From Anaeramoeba flamelloides (taxonomy: Eukaryota > Metamonada > Anaeramoebidae): DNA of 64,000 nt. The DNA lies in the NCBI GenBank assembly GCA_027625915.1, contig JANTQA010000023.1, forward strand, positions 1,426,001 to 1,490,000. The letters are read 5' to 3'. Below, in pieces: positions 45,870 to 57,794 of the stretch. Under the pieces are notes generated by a model. It did not search any database. It was not told where the DNA came from and was given only the letters and a program-made list of their open reading frames with translations. Made by a program: the position numbers and the translations under genes. Position 1 is the first letter of the stretch. Each line of letters starts with the position of its first letter.

Positions 45870-46250
45870 GTTACTTTTTTGTTGGAAACCTATACATGAA
45901 ACTATCAAAGAAACTTATAATAAGCGATCAATTAATTTGTTATAGATTTGTTAAAGTTCTATTATTTAAAAAAGTAAATTCTAAAAATAAAGGAGAAACT
46001 TAAAAATGTTTACTAATTAATTTTGGAGTAAAGTTTTAGCATAAAATAGTTCATTTAACACTAGAAAATTGAGAAAAGAAGAAAAAATTTGAACAGATTT
46101 GATTCCTGATTGAAAAATTCACTCAAAAAATCATTTAGGTTACATTACAAATGAATTTACACTTCAATATGCTATTGCGTAGAAATTCGATATTTTATTA
46201 GAACAAGTTGGAAAAAAATTAAGTCATGTTTTTTTTTTTAAAAAACACGG
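45870..46250. repeat. Element D, copy 2 (diverged)
   Basis: Same orientation as copy 1 (27444-27929): TTAAAGTTCTATTATTTAAA, TAAATTCTAAAAATAAAGGA and TTAGAACAAGTTGG parallel it. Borders approximate. Confidence 0.5.
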
Positions 46251-46369
46251 ATTTATAGGCTTTGTGTATGTACTTTTTTGATTATTGTATATCCGAATTT
46301 GATTAAATAAATTTTCAGAAACTTGACTCAAATTTATTTTTATTTTATCATTTTTATCTCTAATTAATT

Positions 46370-46690
46370 TGTATTTTTAAGGTTTTGAATTGAAATAATA
46401 ATCATTATGAATACTAAAAAAAAAAAATATTTCTTTCGAAATCAAAACAATAAAGCCCATAATAAAAACAAAAATATATTACACCATTTTCAATTATTAA
46501 CTTAATTTTTAAACAAAATAATAAGATTCCTTTTTTTTTTAAGGGTATTAGTAACATGTGATATTTTGAACTTAAGAAAGAATGGACTCAAATTGATAAA
46601 TTCTCAGATTTTTTTAAGGATTATAACAAAATTGTGTCATTATAATAAATGCATAAGTCAAAATAATGGAATAATTATTCTATTAATCTC
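46370..46690. repeat. Dispersed repeat Q
   Basis: Co-linear with 38140-38430 (ACCATTTTCAATTATTAACT; GGACTCAAATTGATAAATTC against related words). Nature unknown; non-coding. Confidence 0.45.
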
Positions 46691-47762
46691 TTGAGATAAA
46701 AAAGAACTATTAAATTTCAAATTGTTAGGGATTTGAAATTTTTTCTTATCAAATATTTAATAGCAAGTTTGTACTTCAAACCATAACCTAACCAATTTTA
46801 TTCAAAGTTATTGGTTATTAATTCTATTTTCCTGTTTTAATAACTCATTTGTAATCAATTACATGCACTTTAAGGGTTTAAATCGATATTAGAAGGTAAA
46901 TTTATTATTGAAATTTCGAAATTGCAATCATTATTTTATCTTTTTGCACATTTTTGTATTTTTTTTTATGAGAATTTTTTTTTTATTTGAAATGGTAAGA
47001 TCGATAGTCACAAAGTAAAAACATCTGATTCTTATTTAATAGAAACAGTAAAAATATTTCTGGAAAAAAAAATTATTGATTTCTATTGGAATATAATTTG
47101 AACTTCTATAGAATCTCAGAATCAACATTGTTGGTTTTTTTTTTTTAATAGTTGCATATAATAATTTTATTTTTAATATTTTTGAGTAAATATATTGAAT
47201 TAAGCAGATTGACTTTAAATTATTGCAACTATTCTTTGGTTTGAATTATTCTACTTAACATTTATTTGTTTTTCAAAGAACAATAATCAAAAAATACCAA
47301 GTATTTAAAAAAATTTTGTGACTTTGAATGAATTATAGTTTACTTTCATATAAAAAAAAATTGAAAAAATCAAGTTTTAACTATAACTTTGGCTGTGGAA
47401 TTTAGTAACAACTTAGAATTAATAATTCGATTCAGAAGAATATGAAATTGCTTATAATTTGAAATTTTAGATTAATTTGCTATCTCTCGACACATAGAGT
47501 TTTTTTCAACATTTTTTTTTGATTTTTATGTTCATTATAGTTGCTTTCTTATCAAGAATCCTAAACTCATCTATTTCAAATACCAAAATACAAATTAAAA
47601 TAAAAAAAATTGTCCTTTTAATCTAGAAACCATTCAATATATCGGTCATTATCTTAATGAATGTCTATCCTCTCTTAAAAAAATCGAACTATTTTTATCA
47701 AATAATAAACCCAAATAAAGTAATAAAAAAAATAAATTTGATGAAAAATATCATATTTATTG
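46691..47762. other. AT-rich spacer
   Basis: The last 200 bp (47560-47760) resembles 38385-38500 weakly. No gene seen. Confidence 0.3.
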
Positions 47763-48294
47763 TAAACTAGATTCCAAAAATTTGGACAAAGTTTAAACAG
47801 TGGAAAGAACATCATTACTGTCCTTTAAATTAAAATTGGAAAGAATTTTGATTTTACAAACAATTTTATTTTTTGTCTTTTTTGTTTTGTTTTCATTTCC
47901 TTTTTTCAAGTTACGTAATCTGTTTGGTTAGATCTGGAAATTTTTTTTCAATGGTTGATAGAAAGTTAGTGTTGAGTTTGTTAAATTAGAAAAATCACAT
48001 ACAATTGGTAGATGGTATCTTTTCATTTGATCGATCAACAATTGTTGGTGAAATTTCAACAAATTTACCAATACATTTTTTGTTCCGCTCGTTTATTTAT
48101 TTTGGACACACCTATTTTTATTTTTGAGTTTTATATTTTTTTCTTTTATTTGTGTTAAAATATTTACTTATTAAAACATTAATACTGGGTAATTTAAATG
48201 TTGTTTTATTTTAGGTTTGGAAAAATACAATAAATTAGTTTTTTTTTGCCTATTTTTGTTTTTGGGTGTGTCCAAATTTTTGGAACGTGGTTTA
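47763..48294. mobile_element. MITE-like element J, copy 2 (uninterrupted)
   Basis: TA-bounded, 532 bp, ends TAAACTAGATTCCAAAAATT and the complement of TAAACCACGTTCCAAAAATT. It aligns with J copy 1 except for the two extra blocks in that copy. Non-coding. Confidence 0.85.
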
Positions 48295-49009
48295 TATTAT
48301 GTGAAAAAAATCAAGAAAAAAAGGCAAAATAATCAATTTTCCAGAAATAATTATATTTGTTTTTTCATAATCAAAGATCTTTGTTAGTATATACTTTAAT
48401 AATTTAGAGTAATAGTGTAATTTTTTAATTTATTTTTTTTAATTTTTTTGATAACAATTTTATTATCAAAAAAAATGCTCTAATTTTCAATATTGTATTG
48501 GAAAAAAGAATTTTTGAAAATGGGAGTTTCTTCTTGATTTTTTATAACTTTTTATCTTTTTTTTTATAAAATTGGAATTCTAAAGATGTTTTTTTAATTA
48601 AACATAATTTTTTGGATGGTGATAAGGAGAAAAAAAAAATAACTTTGAAAATGTATTTTAATCTTGAGAGATTCAATTTTTTTGGTACAGGGTTAGCAAA
48701 TTTCAAAATAATTCAATCAAAATTTGTAATTTGTACTTGCGAATAAAGATTAAAAAAATATTAAAAACGAAAAAGAATTTTTTTTTTTTTAATATTCAAA
48801 TTTTATTTTTTTTTGTCAAGGATAGTAACTTAATTCCAAGCATACATTAACTCAGTCTATCTGGTTTTCAATTCGAAAGTATCCAATTTATTTTTCAATA
48901 TATAATATTAAATTATTATCCATCAAGAAAAATATATTGGATAATTTTTTCATCCACATACAAATCAGAACAGAAATTATTAAAAAAAAAGATTTGTTAA
49001 TGATCAAAT
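48295..49009. other. AT-rich spacer
   Basis: No gene or matched repeat seen. Confidence 0.4.
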
Positions 49010-49345
49010 AATTTTTTAATGTTAAAGAAAATTATTATTCTTTAATGAAATTTCTAAACAAAAATTTAGAAATTAGAGAAGTGCCGAAGAGTACAGTAGA
49101 GTTCATCAAGTGCCATAGAGTAACTAAGTTTTTTTTGGATTTGGAAATAATTTGAAATTCAAAAATTTTTGGTTTTAGAGGATTCAAAAGAATCAAACAA
49201 AAATCCATTGATTTTACTCTATTTTGTGAATTTTGGAAAAGCTAAAGGAAAATGTCTAGGTTTTTTTTGATTTTTGAAATGAAAAAAAAATTAAATAAAT
49301 TTTCTTTTTATTTCAAAAAGTAAAAAAAAACGAACGACTGTAAAA
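49010..49345 (+). repeat. LINE 3' fragment joined to palindromic repeat H, locus 5
   Basis: 49025-49078 is LINE 3' sequence (TTTCTAAACAAAAATTTAGA). From GAAGTGCCGAAGAGTACAGT at 49078 it becomes H, with the GGAAAAGC palindrome half and the T-rich palindrome. The junction is the same as at loci 2 and 3. Confidence 0.7.
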
Positions 49346-49545
49346 GGAAATAAATTTTCTCATTTCAAAATACGAAAAAATAAAAAAAAAAGAAAACATT
49401 TTTTGAGATCAAAAAAAGATTTCATTTTATTTTGAAAAAAGAAGGTCATTAGCTCTGGAATCTGGATTGTATATAGATGTTGATATAACTATAAAATATA
49501 AAAAAAAAAAAGTAATCAGTAAAGTCTCTCCAAAAGAGAAAAGTT

Positions 49546-50700
49546 TTAAAATTGTTGAAACATACTACAATCTTCGTTTGAATAAACGTGCCATGAAGGA
49601 TTATATAGGTCAAGCTGATCTAGATAATCCTGATTCTCAATATCTATTTTCTGAAATTCAAAATTGATATTGTTAAATTGCTGAGAATCAGAATCAAGTT
49701 TGTTGCTGTTGTGCAAAAAGCCATCAAAAGGTCCCTCATTTTGAGATTTTAAAATGCAAAATTCTTGAAAAGAATTATGTTCTCCTTTTAGGATTTCAAT
49801 TGATGCATTTTTTTTAATTTCAAATTTATTGGTTTCACCAAGGTTCTGATAAATTGAAGGATGACTATTTTGTAAATAATCATTTTCTTGTGTCCAAGGA
49901 CGAAATTGTATTCCTTCAAAAATATTTGAAAATTGGTTACTATTGATTTGATCAAGAGGGAGATCGTGGTTCGAGTTTAATTGGTTGCTATTTGATAGGA
50001 TTTTTTTTCTTTTGACATTGTTTTCATTTTCAAAAATTTGTTCTCTTTGCTTCCGATTGTTGTTTTCTTCCTGTGGCGACCAAAATTGTAAAAATTCTTC
50101 ATCCAAATCATAGTTTGCCAGTTCAAAAAGTGGAGCTGTACTACCAATGGTGGACTGCATTTCTTTTTTTGTTATTGGTTTGAGTGCTTCATAGTTTTTG
50201 AATTTATTTTCCCCAGAGTTTTGTTTTTCTTCTTCTATCTTTTGTTTTGTTGAGAAAATTAATTTTTTTTTTTTTATTTTTGATTGTTTACTTCTGAATT
50301 TCTCTAATTTGGAATCATATTCATAGACAAAACATTGGCTTTTCAATGTGTATTTTCGTCTGTTTCCTAAGGACATCCTTTTAAAATACTGGGTAAGAGA
50401 TTTAAGTAGATTAGACCTACCCATCAATTCATATGCCTCAATTGCTCTTATGAGTTCCTGGGCAATCTCAACATGGTATATTCTGCCATTGGAATCGACT
50501 TTTTGCTTGTACCATTCCTTAAAGATCTTATTATAGACTGGAAATTTATATTTCCAGAAATATTCTTTAGAAACCTCCTCCATTTGTTTTTTTTGTTCTG
50601 GACTCATGATTTTTTTAACTCGATCATGTTCTTCGTTAGGTTTAAAATTTTCTTTTCTACTTCTTGACTTTATTCTTGCTGGTTTTTTTTTTTTGTTCAT
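49546..50700 (-). CDS. Unrecognised 384-residue protein, basic N-terminus
   Basis: Single exon with no known domain that I can name. Residues 1-35 are strongly basic (KKKKPARIKSRSRKENF), like a nuclear localisation signal. About 40-120 is a conserved-looking helical block with aromatic residues (EYFWKYKFPVYNKIFKEWYK, then LIRAIEAYELMGRSNLLKSL). Residues 135-160 are again Lys-rich, and the C-terminal half is Asn/Gln/Ser/Glu-rich with scattered Phe and Trp, like a disordered activation region. A DNA-binding regulator is possible but unproven. The stop is followed by a T/A-rich tail. The plus-strand frame at 49467-49667 is its shadow. Confidence 0.7.
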   Translation of the reverse strand: MNKKKKPARIKSRSRKENFKPNEEHDRVKKIMSPEQKKQMEEVSKEYFWKYKFPVYNKIFKEWYKQKVDSNGRIYHVEIAQELIRAIEAYELMGRSNLLKSLTQYFKRMSLGNRRKYTLKSQCFVYEYDSKLEKFRSKQSKIKKKKLIFSTKQKIEEEKQNSGENKFKNYEALKPITKKEMQSTIGSTAPLFELANYDLDEEFLQFWSPQEENNNRKQREQIFENENNVKRKKILSNSNQLNSNHDLPLDQINSNQFSNIFEGIQFRPWTQENDYLQNSHPSIYQNLGETNKFEIKKNASIEILKGEHNSFQEFCILKSQNEGPFDGFLHNSNKLDSDSQQFNNINFEFQKIDIENQDYLDQLDLYNPSWHVYSNEDCSMFQQF

Positions 50701-50727
50701 AGAGTTGATGCAAATAAAAAAAAGAGA

Positions 50728-50760
<33 letters not shown>

Positions 50761-51741
50761 CTTTTTTAATCACTCAACCACTTTTTTTGTGTCAATTAAA
50801 AAAAAATGATTTTCATATTAATCTCAAAGAATAATTAAGTATAACATCAAATATCGATTTAAACTACTTTTTTTTCATTTTGAATTGTTTTTTTAAAAAC
50901 AAAATTTTCCCTTTGTTTTCATCAAAAGTGTCATAAAATTCCCTCCAAAAACAACTATTTTTTTTTTTTTTATTTTGACAAAACAAAAGATTTTTTAAAA
51001 ATCAAAATATTTCAAAATAAAAAAATTTATTCAAGTCAAAAAACAATCTGTTGGTAACTAAGCTTCCTTTTCTTAATGAGTTTATATTTGAATTATGAAA
51101 TTTTTTTTTCGTCTCTTTTATTTGATTTTTGTTTAAAACCGAAAATTCCATTTAGAAATCCTTATTTAGTGATTTCAAAATATTTTGATCAGTATTAGAT
51201 CAATTACCAAAGTGAGTATAGAGTGAAAAATAATATTTTTGGTTTTTAATTCTTTAAAAAACAAAACTTAACAAAAATAAAATTGAATCAAATTGTCAAC
51301 AAGTTGGGAAAAGTTTTTAACTGAAATAGATTATTAATCAGTTTTTCATGGAACAATTTAGACAATGAATAGACTAAAAGCAGAATTGATCTTGGGATCA
51401 GTAATTCCGATAATTGAGGCACCAAGACCAGAAAAAGTGTTGGTTATTTGTTTTTAAAAAGCTACAATCCAGTTTAAAAAGTAATTCCAAAAGAATACTT
51501 TTTACCATATTTAAAAATGGTCGATTGAATAACTCTTTAATAAAATAAAGGATAAAGTTTTCAACTAAGAAAAGAAACTACAATTTGCTATTGTCAAACA
51601 AAAAAAAACAAATTATGAAAACTGAAAATAATTAAATTGTTTGCCTCATAAAAAACATGAAATTTTAATAGGATGTGAAAGTTTGAAAAATATTTAAAAC
51701 AAATTCAATTCCTAATTTTAAAATTTTCTCAAAATACAAAG
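50701..51741. other. Upstream flank and AT-rich spacer
   Basis: Opens with an A run of about 23 (50738-50760) just upstream of the gene on the minus strand. No other feature seen. Confidence 0.35.
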
Positions 51742-52223
51742 TACAGTGGTGTAAATAACCCATGTTGACAACCTTTAACCCATTACTAAAATTTAACTCG
51801 TGTTTTTTTTTCAGACTTGGGTATTGGAAGACCAGAAGACTCACTTATAGATTCTTGGTTCATATCCAAATTGACTTTAGAGGTTAGATCTTTGATTAAT
51901 CAAAATGGCACAATTATATTTACTGATTTTGTTTCAAAAATTTCATAATATTTACAAAATTTGAGAGTTTAAATGATTTTTTTATAATAATTCAAAAAAT
52001 GAAATTATTCTTATTTTTTTTGTCAAAAAATTACATTTTAATCTTTCCATATCTTCATAATTCTTTTTTAAAATTTATTTAAAGAACCCAATTTCTTGTT
52101 TATATACTGTTGCCATCCCATTGATTGGTTTCTTTTATTTCTAGAGTCATCCAATATTTTTTGCATGAGTTAAATTTTGGTAATGGGTTAAAATAAAAAA
52201 CACGGGTTAGTTACACCATAGTA
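51742..52223. mobile_element. MITE-like element R
   Basis: TA-bounded, 482 bp; ends TACAGTGGTGTAAATAACCC and the complement of TACTATGGTGTAACTAACCC, with a second pair TTAACCCATTACTAAAATTT. Typical Tc1/mariner-like tips. Only one copy seen. Confidence 0.75.
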
Positions 52224-52957
52224 GTTTAGATCAAAATTAGTTTGAGATTAGATTTAATATTGATAATTGATTTAGATTTTATTTTTCTACAAGAAAAAAA
52301 TAAAAACACAATGTTTATTTTTCAAAGAGCAACTTAGGTTTTTTTTTTGAATTCATTCCAAGAGTTTATCAAGTCTTGAGGGCTGTTTAACAATTGTGAA
52401 TGTGTTAATTAACTCAAAAGAAGAAATATCAAGAGACTGATATTTGAAATTCAAAAGTGATAAAATATTGGTTGTTTAATAATATTTGAATTGATTTTGT
52501 TTGTTTTCAAATATCAACAAATTTTCCAATAAAAAAGGTCTAAACTCAAGATCTAAAAAAAACCAAATTATAATTCTTCTTGTTAGAAAAAATTTTTCAG
52601 ACCAATCAGGAAGAAGAAGTCAAATTTTTCAGATTCATCATTCAAATAAGGGTATATCAAATATAAAGTAAGGTTTTTAATTTGAAATATGTATATTATG
52701 CCTTTAACAACTACACTCACAATTTACCATTGGAAACTTGAAGCTATTGGTCAAATTTTATTCAATGAACATAGAAATATTCATCAATTTGAATGTAACA
52801 AAATATTTTAATATTCTTTTTTAAATGAAAAATTCTCAAGAAATTTTCATAATAGATAAACTCTAACACTCTTATTCAGAAAAGTGATCATGAAAACAAT
52901 AAATAATCAAGATTTTATGACTGAAAAAATGATAATCATTTCAAACATTCTCAATAA
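52224..52957. other. AT-rich spacer
   Basis: No gene or matched repeat identified. Confidence 0.35.
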
Positions 52958-53335
52958 ACAACTCTAACTTTTGAAGATCCGATTGTTTAGGATTTTTGAC
53001 CTTTGGATCTACTTGAGTTGTACTATTGTCACCATAATCAAAAACAATTCCAACCAACGAGTTGTGGTTTTCTCTTGATTTTTTTGAGATTTTGGTACTT
53101 TTGGTTTATTGGATTATTGTCTTGGATTGAAGTTACCAACAAGACTTTGAGGATGGTATTTATTCTTATGATATTTTGAACAGAATCTCCAATATCAAAA
53201 ACTCAAAATAATTGGTTTATTCTAGTTGATAATATTTTTGTTATATCAATTTATTGTTTCTCATAAAACTCAATTGGTAGTTCCAAGGTTAATTGGACTG
53301 AGGTGATGTGGGAAATGTTTTGAGGAATATTCCAT
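52958..53335 (-). pseudogene. Decayed coding region of unknown origin
   Basis: On the minus strand, codon-like stretches follow one another: IPQNISHITSVQLTLELPIE, VFDIGDSVQNIIRINTILKV, and, in another frame, LVGIVFDYGDNSTTQVDPKV to a stop near 52958. Several stops or shifts separate them, and there is no start codon. The composition is clearly less homopolymeric than the flanks. I do not recognise the family, and it could be a host gene or a mobile-element gene. Confidence 0.4.
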
Positions 53336-53439
53336 TCATTTCTCTTTTTAAAATTATATTTGCAAAAATCATACTATAATAATCAATGTCTGAATATTTT
53401 TAATTTTTTTAATATAAAATCTGACCTTTTTCCAAAAAC

Positions 53440-54053
53440 TAAACTATTTTTCAAAAATTTTGACACACTTTATAATGTTAATCCAAGTTGTTTTGAGGGT
53501 TTTTATTCAGTATTCTTATCAAAAAAATGTTTTCAAATTCTTGGATCAGAATCATTTTTTTTAATTTTTTTTTTAATGAGCTTTTTCAAATTTCAGTTTT
53601 TTTTTTTTGTTTTTCTAATTTTTCTAATTTTTGTTTTTCAATTTTTTTCTTTCTTTTTTTTTCTTTCTTTTTTTTTTTTTATAAAAGATCAATGTGGAAA
53701 AAAACAAGATCTTCAAAAAGATAAATAATCACTTTGAAAATTTAGACCATGTAATGTCTTTGAAAATGAATTTAATTATTTATAAACAATCTTTTTGTTC
53801 AACTTTTTTTCGTGAAATTTTAATAATATAAATGGGATAAGACACTTTTAAAAAATTGTGACTCACCTTTTTTTAGTTTTTGGTTTCATTTTTTTTTTTA
53901 ATTTTTCAAATATCAGGTTTTTTTATAGATTTAGAATGACTTAAAAGTTAATACAAATCAGATTTTATTATTAATTATTCTTCAATACCAAAGAATAATT
54001 TTTTTTTTCAATTGAGTCTTTCAGGCGAGTCACACTATATGAAATGGTGTTTA
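53440..54053. mobile_element. MITE-like element I, copy 3
   Basis: TA-bounded, 614 bp; ends TAAACTATTTTTCAAAAATT and the complement of TAAACACCATTTCATATAGT. Internal AAAATTGTGACTCACC repeats the tip motif. Phe-rich open frames across the T runs are not genes. Confidence 0.7.
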
Positions 54054-54249
54054 TAATACTTTTATGTACTGAAAGGAAGGGAAGGGTTTCTTGCCAAAAA
54101 TATTGAGGTTTTTAATAATAAAAAAAATAATTTATGCCGAGAATTAAAATTTTTGATAGTTTTTGTTTTTTGATCTCTTGAAATTATTAACTATTTTTTA
54201 ATTTCTCTTTCAACCTCAAAAATTTTTATTCTTTTATTAAATTGATTTT

Positions 54250-56690
54250 TTTTGTTATGAGAAACCCAAAGTTTTTTGATTTAAAATTTTATAGTAATAT
54301 TAATAGATTATATGTTAATGATGAATTAATTAAAGAAATTACAGACAATAATAGTAAATACTATATTAAATTAATAAACCGATGTGAATATCGAGTTTGA
54401 AGAAAATCATAATTTTTGGTAAAAGATTAATAAATTAAGAAATTTTAAGTAAAATGAATTTAAATAATGATAATATAGAAAAATCATATTTCAGATTTGT
54501 TAAATCTGTTCATAAGCAACAAAAAATATATATATTCTTAATTTTATTAAAAAATTTATATTAGATAAAAATAATTAAAAAATTTAGAAAAAATATTCTC
54601 AATTTCAAAATTCAAGAAATAATTTAATATCAAAAATAATTTATGAGTCAAAGAATTTGATAAAATTAAACAATATAAATCAAGAAGAAATAAAAGAAGT
54701 TAATTTTATCTTGATTACGAAAACTTTTTCAAAACAATCCAAAAAATATTTTTTATTGGATTAATGATATATCCCAGAAAATATTAAATTTCAGAAAATA
54801 GAAATTTGTTATTCATTCATAAATCTGGAGATGAAGGAATAACATTTAATTATCCCTCAATTTCGATTAATAAAATTCTCCCAAGATTTTTTCTTAAATT
54901 ATTATATTCAGGAATCCACGATTCTTGGATTTATTTACAAAAAAAAAACCAATTTGGATTTAAAAAAAAATTAGTTCTAATTTTACAGTTTTAAACTTAT
55001 TGAATGAATACCAAAAAATAAAAAATAAATTTGAAAAAAGAAAAAATTTATATTCTAGCAATACATTTACAAAAAAAATTGACTCTATTCATTATTTACT
55101 GATTTTATTATTCAAAAAAAAAATTATAAAAAATGAAATTATCGTAAAATATCTACTTGTTTGTCATTCAAAAGAAGGAATTGGTGTTTATCAGGAGATT
55201 CATTATCCTATTTATTAATTGGATTTATTAGTTATTTTATAATCAAAAGTAATAAACCTCTTGCAAAACATGCCCAGATGTTTGTAGATGATTTAATTTT
55301 AATAATCGAAGTACCAATAATAGAAATCAATATCAGAAATTGACAAAAAATAAATAAAATTATTCAAGAATTTGGAATGAATCGAAAACTTGAAAAAACA
55401 TTAAAATCAAAATATTTATCATAAATTAAATATTATATTAAGGAATTTGACTTTGAAAAATAAAAACATCTAAAAAAAAATTTGAAAAGGTAAAAGATAG
55501 TTGTAAAAAAAAAAAAAAAATTGATTTTTAGCCAAAAAAAAAACTTTTCTAATGGAGTAAAATTATAAATGTTTAAATCAGTATTTACATAGCAAATTAT
55601 TATATTGATTAGAAATATTGAACTTAATAGAGTAAGATTTCAATGATATTTGATACTTTTTTGAATAAAAAAAATAACAAATTTTTCAAATTAACCCGAA
55701 TTGTCCAAGGCTTATTTATAAAACTGAATCAAAAATTGATTGTGTCAGAATTAAAATTATATAAAAGAAGATTTAAGTTAATTCAAAAATCAAAAATCCT
55801 AGGTTTTGATGAATTAATCATTAATCTCTCTTTATGAAAAAAAGGATTTGAAAATATTAATTCGCACTACCAAAATTTAAAAAAAGTTTGAAATTGAACT
55901 CTGGAAAACAAAAATTAAAATTTTAGAAAAAATTTAGAGTTAGAAATTTCGTTAGGTTTTCTTGTGGTTTTCTGTTTTATTTGGAAAATCAATAGATTTT
56001 TGTTAGTTTTTTTTGAGTTTTCTATTTATATGTGAAGTGTTCTAGGTTTTTTTGATGTTTTGTATTTTATGTAGAAAATTTATTAATTTTCTTTAGTTAT
56101 TTTTGAGGTTTTCTATTTTATTTGCGAAGTTTTTAGTTTTTTTTTTAATTTTAGAAATAAAAAGAAAATTTCAAAAATTTTTGGTTTATTTAATAAAATA
56201 AAAACAAGATAACTTCGGTTTTCCTGAATGTAAAAAACTTGATTAAAATCATTAATTCTACGAAATTTTTTTGAAAAAAGCTGCAAACTCCAAAGATATT
56301 TTAAATGTAAGAGCAGATCTGAATTGTAAAACTCAGAAAATTTTGACTTACCTTAACAGGTATCCTTATGTTATAAATAAAAAAAAATCAAAATATTGGG
56401 AATTATGAAAAAATATAAACAATTTAGAAATCATTGAAGATTTGGAACATTTTCTATGGAATTTTCTAGCCGAAGAAAATAATCTAAAAATCCCAATATC
56501 TGAATTAAAAAATAGTAATATTTTTATTATTATAAAAAAAGATTCTATTTGTAATATTATTACAAAAAAAGATCCATCATTTTTTATTTGCACTAATGAG
56601 TAAATAACTTATTTTAGAGTCTTTAATATAAATTTCTAAATAAAAATTTAGGAATCCACTAGTTTGAAAAAAATAAAATTGAATAAAAAA
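54250..56690 (+). mobile_element. LINE copy 4, long but decayed
   Basis: Retains the pre-RT part (NINRLYVNDELIKEITDNN), RT pieces LLFIHKSGDEGITFN, SISINKILPRFFLKLLY, NQFGFKKK, a FVDDLILII active-site block near 55275-55310, and the C-terminal LYKRRFKLIQKSKILGFDEL. The 3' region matches that of copy 3 (TTTCTAAATAAAAATTTAGG). Many stops and shifts. It is the longest LINE copy here, again without an endonuclease. It carries palindromic repeat H at 55945-56290. Confidence 0.75.
55945..56290. repeat. Palindromic repeat H, locus 6, inside LINE copy 4
   Basis: Opens GTTAGGTTTTCTTGTGGTTT and repeats the GTGAAGTGTTCTAGG and T-rich palindrome modules. LINE sequence resumes at CCAAAGATATTTTAAATG, the same LINE position as the insert in copy 3. 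Confidence 0.7.
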
Positions 56691-57015
56691 AAGTTCGACA
56701 AAACTACCACTTCAATTATAATTTCATTCTTGTTAATCGAGTTTATTCAAAACTTAATCAACATTTCAGTTCTTTAAAAATCTTGAGAGTGTTGAATTTA
56801 TTGTTGTTAATAGTAATTCTAAGATTTTGAAAAGTCTCTATTCAAGAAAAAAAGGTCTATATTGGGGTAAAAAATTTTAAATGGATGTGACAATTAATTT
56901 TCTTTAAACTCAACTTTAGGATATTTTTTTGAAGTTATAATAACTAATAGTTTTGAAAACACTCTTATCATTTAAAAAAACTCAAACACAGGAAAAAAAA
57001 AATAACTGATGATAA
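56691..57015. other. AT-rich spacer
   Basis: Nothing identified. Confidence 0.35.
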
Positions 57016-57019
57016 ATAT

Positions 57020-57440
57020 TGAAAGTGTCCGTAGAGTGCCGCCAAGTGCCTAGGTTTTCTTGGGGTTTTCTATATTATTAGTGAAGTGTTCTAGGTTTTT
57101 TTTACTTTTTAGAAATAAACAGAAAATTTCTTAAAATTTTCGGTTTATTTCTAAAGTAAAAAAAAACTAACGAAAATCTATTGATTTTCCAAATAAATAT
57201 TAAACTCAAGAAAAGCTAACGAAAATCAAAAGATTTTCCTAATAAACAGAAAACTCAAGAAAAGCTAACGGCAGTTTTCCAGAATTCAAAAGAATAGAGA
57301 AAAATCATAGATCTGACTCTATTCTTTTGAATTCTGGAAAAACTAACGAAAGTGTCCTAGGTTTTTTTTACTTTTTGGAATAAACCGAAAATTTTTCAAA
57401 TTTTCTTTTTATTTCAAAAATTAAAAAAAACCTAACGGAA
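57020..57440. repeat. Palindromic repeat H, locus 7
   Basis: Opens GTCCGTAGAGTGCCGCCAAG, then CCTAGG and a nearly perfect series of T-rich palindrome, GAAAATC hairpin, and the full GAATTC/GGAAAA palindrome. One of the cleanest H copies. Confidence 0.8.
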
Positions 57441-57794
57441 AATCAAAGAAAAAATATTTGTTCCAATTTAAAAGAACAAATAATTCTTTAATAGTAATAA
57501 TAATTGATTTCCTCTTTGAAAGATCTTCATTAGATTTAAAATATTATTCAAATATAATAAAAATAACCTCTTAGCTAGAAGAAAAAATTTTTCCAATTTT
57601 TTACAATTAAATTTGAAAAAAAATCTTAAAAGAACATGGAAAATTGGATTTTCCAACTTAAATTTTGGATATCTTTCAAAAATATTTTTTGATCAGAGAT
57701 CTTTTATTAACCAATAGTGTTTATTCTAATTGGAGTCTTTGTGAAGGGTAAAATTAGCCAATGTTTAATTTTTTTTTGATAAAATTTTTTCAAG
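57441..57794. other. AT-rich spacer
   Basis: The minus-strand open frame 57468-57656 is hydrophobic and not supported. Confidence 0.35.

Noticed and set aside
51810-51885. Codon-like LGIGRPEDSLIDSW between a TTTCAG and a GGTTAG, recalling peptidyl-tRNA hydrolase
   Set aside because: Only about 22 codons, inside element R, with no other hydrolase exon near. Too little to claim a captured exon.
53360-53728. Open frame of 122 codons rich in Phe
   Set aside because: Runs through T tracts of element I copy 3; the composition is that of translated poly-T, and the other I copies do not keep the frame.
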